Origin: an uncultured Prevotellaceae bacterium
Lineage (GTDB): Bacteria > Bacteroidota > Bacteroidia > Bacteroidales > Bacteroidaceae
Length of the DNA: 64,000 nucleotides
NCBI GenBank assembly: GCA_902801375.1
Contig: CADCIB010000002.1
Coordinates: forward strand, 62,001-126,000
Reading direction: 5' to 3'
Under the pieces are notes generated by a model. The model was not told the origin of the DNA. It saw nothing but the letters and a program-made list of their open reading frames with translations, and made no database searches. The position numbers and the translations under genes are program-made. Below, in pieces: positions 59,454 to 64,000 of this stretch (position 1 is the stretch's first letter; every line of letters begins with the position of its first letter).

Positions 59454-61738
59454 ATACTCCACAAACACCCGACTGGAAGGGTATCTTCTTGCTCATCGGC
59501 CAGCAAAGGCTCCTCGAGGCAATCACGCTCATCAGGAAGACGGCTGTGCAGTTTCCCGTGCTTCCTCTTGAGGACGTGAATCGCATAGAGGAAGACTATC
59601 GCATCATGCTCCACTATGCAGGCATGGGCTTCAACGACCCAGAGCGAGATAACGTCTATCGGCTGTTCATCCGCCGGCTCTATCGTGCCGTTGCCAATAT
59701 GCGTATCATCTACTGTAGGCAGAAAGGCAGCATCTACGAACTGTGGATGCAGAAAACCACAGGACGGGCGTACACTCACGACAGCATCCGACGCGAGCTG
59801 GAGGACTTCGTGGCCACGAAGGCGATGCTCTCCTTAGAGTCCGAAACAACGCGCAAGGAGAAAGCTTCGGAACTCTATCAGCGGCATCAAGACTTCATGG
59901 CGGGTCTCTTCTGCAAAATTCTCGTTGCCGCACAATGGACGGAAACCGACGGAGCGTTCTTCACCAATCTTCTCCTGTCGCCCACCATCGACAGTGTCGA
60001 CGCGCTGCTCTTGGTCAGTGCCGTGACGCTGGCCAACCTGCAGGAGTTCGACTGCGAGAAGTTCTGCCTTCTGCTCAATGTTTATGAAGGGAAACAGAGC
60101 AGCGGTTTGCATGGCGACGACGTTGGTCTCTCTCACCTCACAGCCCAGGTCAATCCCGCTCTCCAGCAGCGAGCACTCGTGGGATGGGCTTTTGCCGTGA
60201 GACTCATCCCCCCACTGTTCACGGATATTATTCATCGTGTGCGGCAGATGTGCCAGAATGAGCATGTTGCCCGACAGCTCACTGATATGCAGAAACAGGT
60301 GATTTTCTGCATGGATGCGGAGAAAGACCACGACACCATACAGCGCGACATCATGCCATCACTCATCCGCAACTCCAACCTAAATATCACCCGCGACGGC
60401 ATGATCTCTGAAAAAGAAGACGATCCCATGGAGGACATCCTCGACAGCGATGCCGCCGACCGCCGAATGGAAGAGCTGGAAGGCACTTTCCAGAAGATGA
60501 TCAACATGCAGAAGGCAGGCTCCGACATCTATTTCGGCGGCTTCGCCCAGATGAAGCGCACGCCCTTCTTCCACGAGGTGAGCAACTGGTTCTGCCCCTT
60601 CTATGAGGAGCATCCCGCCATCCGTCAGGCAGTGGAGAAAATAGGCAATACGCATTTCATGGACATGGTGCTCGGGCAAACCCCGCTTTGCGACAGCGAC
60701 AAATATTCGCTCATCCAGGCCTTTGCATCGGTTTTCGACCGCCTTCCCGCGAATATTCGCGAGATTATAGGCTCTGGAGCGATGGGAATGGAGGGGCTTG
60801 ACAGTATTGCAGAGATGAATGGCATGGAAGAACTCAAGGATATGATGGGCAAGGAGGATCGCCGGTCGCCGTCGCCCGATTTCGTGCGGCGGTTCTATCT
60901 GCAGGACCTCTACCGTTTCTACCGTCTCTTCTATGCGAAGAATCAGATGCAGAGCCCATTTGCCACCGATTCGTTTCTTTTTATTGCCCACCTTCCAACG
61001 GAAGATATCTATTCGACCAGTGCACCGCTTCAGCAGAATATCCTTGCTGTCTACGACATTCTGCGCAAACGTAGCAATACGGTTGGTCAACGCCAGCTTA
61101 CACAGCTTCTACAGCACGACGACAGTGTGCCAGCCCTCTTGATACGTGGTATCCATGCCTATGAGCAAACAAAAGATTTTGCGCTAACGGTCAGATGTAT
61201 GCAAAGAGTTTTGGAGAAAGAACCTGGCCATGAGAAGGCGCAACTCTACTTGGCGCGTGCCTGTTTCCAGACTGCCGACTATCATACAGCCGAGCAGTAC
61301 TACCGTCAGCTGTTAGAGAGCCAACCCGACAAAATGTCGTATCAGTTAAATCTCTGCATTGCTATGGCTAATAACAAACATTACGAAGAGGCGCTTCCCT
61401 TGCTCTATAAGATGAACTATGAGCATCCCGACGACACCAACATCCTGCGTGTGCTCGCATGGACGCTGATGGGCATGCATCGCATTGATCAGGCGCTGGA
61501 GGAATATGAGAAGATATCGGCCCTGCCCGACCATACTGCCAGCGATACCCTCAATCATGGCTATTGTCTGTGGATAGGTGGCGATGTTCCCAGGGCCGTG
61601 CAGTGCTTTCGTGCTTTCCTGCAAGACAGCCCCCACACCACACTCTACCAGGAGTTTCAGCGCGACCGCGAAATGCTTGCCGACCACCAGATTTCGGCCA
61701 CCGATCAGGCGCTTGTCATCGACCTCGTCATGCTTTGA
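59438..61738 (+). CDS. Large cytoplasmic protein with C-terminal TPR repeats, function unknown
   Basis: 766 aa, no signal peptide or membrane segment. Residues 1-470 are helical with no family I can name (WKGIFLLIGQQRLLEAITLI, NVYRLFIRRLYRAVANM). They include an acidic patch (EKEDDPMEDILDSDAADRR), a Cys/Phe-containing block (FHEVSNWFCPFYEEHPAIRQ) and a Gly/Met-rich stretch (GSGAMGMEGLDSIAEMNG). Residues about 590-750 form tetratricopeptide repeats: GIHAYEQTKDFALTVRCMQ, ARACFQTADYHTAEQYYRQL and LAWTLMGMHRIDQALEEYEK. Its start overlaps the upstream lipoprotein gene by 16 nt, so translation is coupled. A strong terminator ends the unit. Confidence 0.7.
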   Translation: MAQQINTPQTPDWKGIFLLIGQQRLLEAITLIRKTAVQFPVLPLEDVNRIEEDYRIMLHYAGMGFNDPERDNVYRLFIRRLYRAVANMRIIYCRQKGSIYELWMQKTTGRAYTHDSIRRELEDFVATKAMLSLESETTRKEKASELYQRHQDFMAGLFCKILVAAQWTETDGAFFTNLLLSPTIDSVDALLLVSAVTLANLQEFDCEKFCLLLNVYEGKQSSGLHGDDVGLSHLTAQVNPALQQRALVGWAFAVRLIPPLFTDIIHRVRQMCQNEHVARQLTDMQKQVIFCMDAEKDHDTIQRDIMPSLIRNSNLNITRDGMISEKEDDPMEDILDSDAADRRMEELEGTFQKMINMQKAGSDIYFGGFAQMKRTPFFHEVSNWFCPFYEEHPAIRQAVEKIGNTHFMDMVLGQTPLCDSDKYSLIQAFASVFDRLPANIREIIGSGAMGMEGLDSIAEMNGMEELKDMMGKEDRRSPSPDFVRRFYLQDLYRFYRLFYAKNQMQSPFATDSFLFIAHLPTEDIYSTSAPLQQNILAVYDILRKRSNTVGQRQLTQLLQHDDSVPALLIRGIHAYEQTKDFALTVRCMQRVLEKEPGHEKAQLYLARACFQTADYHTAEQYYRQLLESQPDKMSYQLNLCIAMANNKHYEEALPLLYKMNYEHPDDTNILRVLAWTLMGMHRIDQALEEYEKISALPDHTASDTLNHGYCLWIGGDVPRAVQCFRAFLQDSPHTTLYQEFQRDREMLADHQISATDQALVIDLVML

Positions 61739-61781
61739 GATTGCTCCTCGCAAGAGGTCCGTCTATAACGCCAAAAACAAA

Positions 61782-61817
61782 GCGGGATGTATCCACGTGG
61801 ACACATCCCGCCTTTTT
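61782..61817. terminator. Bidirectional terminator between the TPR gene and the M13 peptidase gene
   Basis: GCGGGATGT (61782-61790) pairs with ACATCCCGC (61803-61811), with an inner TCCAC/GTGGA extension. It is followed by CTTTTT and, on the other strand, by TTTGTTTTT. Confidence 0.8.
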
Positions 61818-61835
61818 ATGTTATGAATGAACAAT

Positions 61836-63866
61836 TTACCAGAGTTCCAGACGCTCGCTCTTTGGGATGAACATCTTGTCGCCTTCCTTCACGCCGAATG
61901 CCTCATACCACATGTCGATGTGGGGCAGGGCACCGTTCACACGCCACTCACCCAGTGAGTGCGGGTCGCTCTTGGTGCGGTTGCGGATTTCCTTCTCGGT
62001 GATGTTCTGTCCCCATACCCCTGCATAGGCGAGGAAGAAACGTTGGTCGGCAGTCAGTCCGTCGACGGTGGGCAGAGGATTGTTGCGTGTGGCGTTCTTA
62101 TAGGCATACCAAGCCACCTGCAGACCACCGTGGTCGGCCAAGTTCTCACCCAGCGTCAGACGGCCGTTGGCATTGAGGTCGGGCAGCACCTTGATGGCCG
62201 AGAAGAAGTCGGCGTAGCGGTCGGTACGCTCCACAAACATCTTGCCGTCCTGCTCTGTCCACCAGTCGGTCATGTTTCCGCTCTTGTCAAAGCGGCGGCC
62301 CTGGTCGTCAAAGCCGTGGGTCATCTCATGTCCGATTACCACGCCGATGGCTCCATAGTTGAAGGCATCGTCGGCCTGCGGGTCGAAGAAGGGACGCTGC
62401 AGGATGCCTGCGGGGAAGCAGATCTCGTTGGTAGTGGGGTTGTAGTAAGCGTTGACGGTCTGCGGGGTCATGTACCATTGGTTGATGTCGACAGGCTTGC
62501 CGGCTGTACGGGCAATCTCGTCGCGGTTCCAGAATACTTGGCACGTCCTGACATTGTCAAGATACGACTTCTTGGGGTCGATCACCAGTCCGCTCATGTC
62601 CTTCCACTTGTCGGGATAACCGATCTTCACGTAGAACGACGACAGCTTGGCCAGGGCAGCCATCTTGGTGTCGGGCTCCATCCATGTCTGAGCCAGGATG
62701 CGCTCGGCCAGAGCCACCTGCAGGTTCTTGACGAGGGTCTTCATGCGCTCTTTCGAAGTCTCAGGGAAGAAACGCTCGCAATACATTCTTCCCAGGGCCT
62801 CGCCCATGACAGCTTCCACCTGGTTGGTGGCGCGCTTCCAGCGGGGATAGTCTTCCTGGCGGCCACGCATGGTCTTGCCGAAGAAGTCGAAGTTGGCCTC
62901 GTTCACCTTGTCGCTCAGATAGCCAGAGGCTCCGAGGATGGCGTCCCATTCCATGTAGGCACGCAGCTGGTCGGCGCTATGGTTGGCAATGAGTTTGTCG
63001 GCTCCGTCGAGGAAGGCGGGCTGTCCCACCACCATCTCCTGGATGTCCTTCTCTTTGACGTTTTGTGCCATCAGGTATTCAGCCAGTGGGATGTTCGGCC
63101 AACGGCTCTGAAACTCCTTGAGCGTCATCTTGTTGTAGTTGGCTTCTGGGTCGCGCAGCTCTGTGCGGTTTTTGCTCACCTTGGCCAGTTCTGTCTCGTA
63201 GTCTACAATCATGTTCATCTTCTTCGTAGCTTCTTTCTTGCTGAAGCCGAAGAGTTGGAACATGCGCACGATGTGCTTCTTGTAGGCGTTGCGGATATCG
63301 GTCGTGGCCTTGTCGGTGTCTAAGTAATACTCCTTTTGGCCGAGCACGAGGCCGCCTTGATGCAGGCTGAGTATGTTCATGGAAGCATTCTTCTCGTCAG
63401 CTCCGAAGCCAGCTCCGAAGGGTACGCCAACGCCGAAGTCGGCATACTTCATGATGATGGCGCGAAGGCTCTCCACATTCTTGGCGGCCTCCATCTCGTT
63501 GATGAAAGGCATGAGCGGAGCCACGCCTTCCTTGTTGCGGCGCACGGAGTCCATGGCCAGGCGGTAGAAATCGCTCAGTTTGCGCTCCACGGTACCTTCC
63601 TTGAACGTGCCGTTCTGCAGTTCAGTGAGGATGTCATTGATGCGCTTGTTGTTGTCTTCCTGCAACTGGTCGAAGCTGCCGAAGCGAGAGTAGGCAGCGG
63701 GCAGGGGATTGTTCTTCATCCAGCCGCCACAGGCATACTGGTAGAAGTCGGTGCCTGGGCTGACGGTCTGGTTCAGGTTCTTCAGGTCGATGCCTGTCGA
63801 CTGCTGGGCAAAGGTGCCGAGTGAGGCTCCTGCCATCAGCATGATTGCAAACATTGTCTTTTTCAT
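61836..63866 (-). CDS. M13-family metallopeptidase (neprilysin/PepO-like), secreted
   Basis: 676 aa. Signal peptide MKKTMFAIMLMAGASLGTFAQQ, then the M13 N-terminal helical domain (DFYQYACGGWMKNNPLPAAY, FGSFDQLQEDNNKRI) and the catalytic domain. Zinc motif HEMTH begins at His513 (VIGHEMTHGFDDQGRRFD) and the third ligand is in ENLADHGGLQVAW. NAYYNPTTNEICFPAGIL is the conserved NAYY substrate motif. The last residues ERLELW correspond to the usual CxxW end, with Cys replaced. Expected in the periplasm or outside, degrading peptides below about 40 residues. No clear TAnnTTTG element is seen upstream. Confidence 0.92.
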   Translation of the reverse strand: MKKTMFAIMLMAGASLGTFAQQSTGIDLKNLNQTVSPGTDFYQYACGGWMKNNPLPAAYSRFGSFDQLQEDNNKRINDILTELQNGTFKEGTVERKLSDFYRLAMDSVRRNKEGVAPLMPFINEMEAAKNVESLRAIIMKYADFGVGVPFGAGFGADEKNASMNILSLHQGGLVLGQKEYYLDTDKATTDIRNAYKKHIVRMFQLFGFSKKEATKKMNMIVDYETELAKVSKNRTELRDPEANYNKMTLKEFQSRWPNIPLAEYLMAQNVKEKDIQEMVVGQPAFLDGADKLIANHSADQLRAYMEWDAILGASGYLSDKVNEANFDFFGKTMRGRQEDYPRWKRATNQVEAVMGEALGRMYCERFFPETSKERMKTLVKNLQVALAERILAQTWMEPDTKMAALAKLSSFYVKIGYPDKWKDMSGLVIDPKKSYLDNVRTCQVFWNRDEIARTAGKPVDINQWYMTPQTVNAYYNPTTNEICFPAGILQRPFFDPQADDAFNYGAIGVVIGHEMTHGFDDQGRRFDKSGNMTDWWTEQDGKMFVERTDRYADFFSAIKVLPDLNANGRLTLGENLADHGGLQVAWYAYKNATRNNPLPTVDGLTADQRFFLAYAGVWGQNITEKEIRNRTKSDPHSLGEWRVNGALPHIDMWYEAFGVKEGDKMFIPKSERLELW

Positions 63867-63910
63867 TTTGATAGTTTTATTGGATTGATGAATAATTTCA
63901 AAGGTGAGTG

Positions 63911-64000
63911 TTAGAGATTGGCTGTAGCCTTTTCCAGTTCTTCTGCCAGCTGCTCCCAGCGTTCGGTCTCTTCGTCGATGGCTTTCTTCAGCTCTGTGTA
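63911..64000 (-). CDS. 3' end of a coiled-coil-tailed protein, possibly an ABC-F ATPase (start off window)
   Basis: The last 29 codons before a TAA at 63911-63913 read YTELKKAIDEETERWEQLAE then ELEKATANL. This charged amphipathic helix resembles the C-terminal coiled coil of Uup/ABC-F-type ATPases, which in Bacteroidales end in this manner. Too little is visible to be sure. The gene lies 44 nt upstream of the M13 peptidase ATG on the same strand. Confidence 0.45.
   Translation of the reverse strand, partial: YTELKKAIDEETERWEQLAEELEKATANL

Noticed and set aside
61959-63323. 454-codon open frame opposite the M13 peptidase gene.
   Set aside because: Antisense of a well-conserved enzyme, His/Val-rich translation typical of shadow frames, no start signals.

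Overview
The window looks like a chromosomal segment of a Bacteroidales bacterium, most likely Prevotella or a close relative. The signs are the Bacteroidota-type -7 element TAnnTTTG in front of most transcription units, scarce Shine-Dalgarno sequences, a SusC/SusD pair behind an ECF sigma factor and FecR-type anti-sigma factor, two secreted BspA-type leucine-rich-repeat proteins with C-terminal tails like those of type IX-sorted proteins, and Bacteroidales-restricted families such as DUF4827, DUF4738 and DUF4843. About 46 protein genes are visible. I saw no tRNA, rRNA, CRISPR array or intact mobile element.

Layout. 1-4239 holds most of a TamB/AsmA-type outer-membrane biogenesis gene (minus, continues off the left edge). 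4441-10035 holds a structured leader RNA and a small lytic transglycosylase, then a TPR sensor kinase, a NarL-type regulator, a secreted zinc-finger-like protein and a BspA-type protein. 10255-13087 is trmB, an alpha-fucosidase and cutC (minus). 13407-20359 is class II ribonucleotide reductase, folB, an amidase, an MCE/MlaD protein and dnaA. 20451-24622 is a minus-strand block: sugar nucleotidyltransferase, DHH phosphoesterase, DUF4827 lipoprotein, glmM. 24943-28280 is a beta-helix carbohydrate-binding-type protein with a translationally coupled small secreted partner. 28506-33485 holds a WecB-like protein, a DUF4738 lipoprotein, exonuclease III, lumazine synthase, a YfgM-like TPR protein and recF.

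33806-45250 is a nutrient-uptake locus: ECF sigma, FecR, STN-type SusC, SusD, a DUF4843 lipoprotein, a PKD-like lipoprotein, then a double thioredoxin protein. It encodes no recognisable carbohydrate-active enzyme. 45340-46000 is a scar of broken genes: the 3' end of an unknown minus-strand gene joined to the 3' end of an IS3-type transposase. It is followed by a second structured leader RNA and a DUF4153 membrane protein. 47884-63911 returns to housekeeping and envelope genes: DUF721, 5-formyl-THF cyclo-ligase, S41 protease, dCMP deaminase, M3 peptidase, hemolysin III, a dockerin-bearing BspA protein, radA, an NMT1-like lipoprotein coupled to a TPR protein, an M13 peptidase and the tail of what may be an ABC-F gene.

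The most unusual signals are: (i) two long 5' leaders that fold into several hairpins and match no RNA class I recognise; (ii) a family of 7-8 nt tandem repeats found both between genes and in frame inside housekeeping genes (glmM, a wecB-like gene; radA has a longer-period insert), with one octamer array ending 2 nt before a start codon; (iii) a 22-nt hairpin array at 24819-24906; (iv) two unlinked genes sharing 30 of 32 promoter bases; (v) a WecB homologue that appears to lack two catalytic residues.
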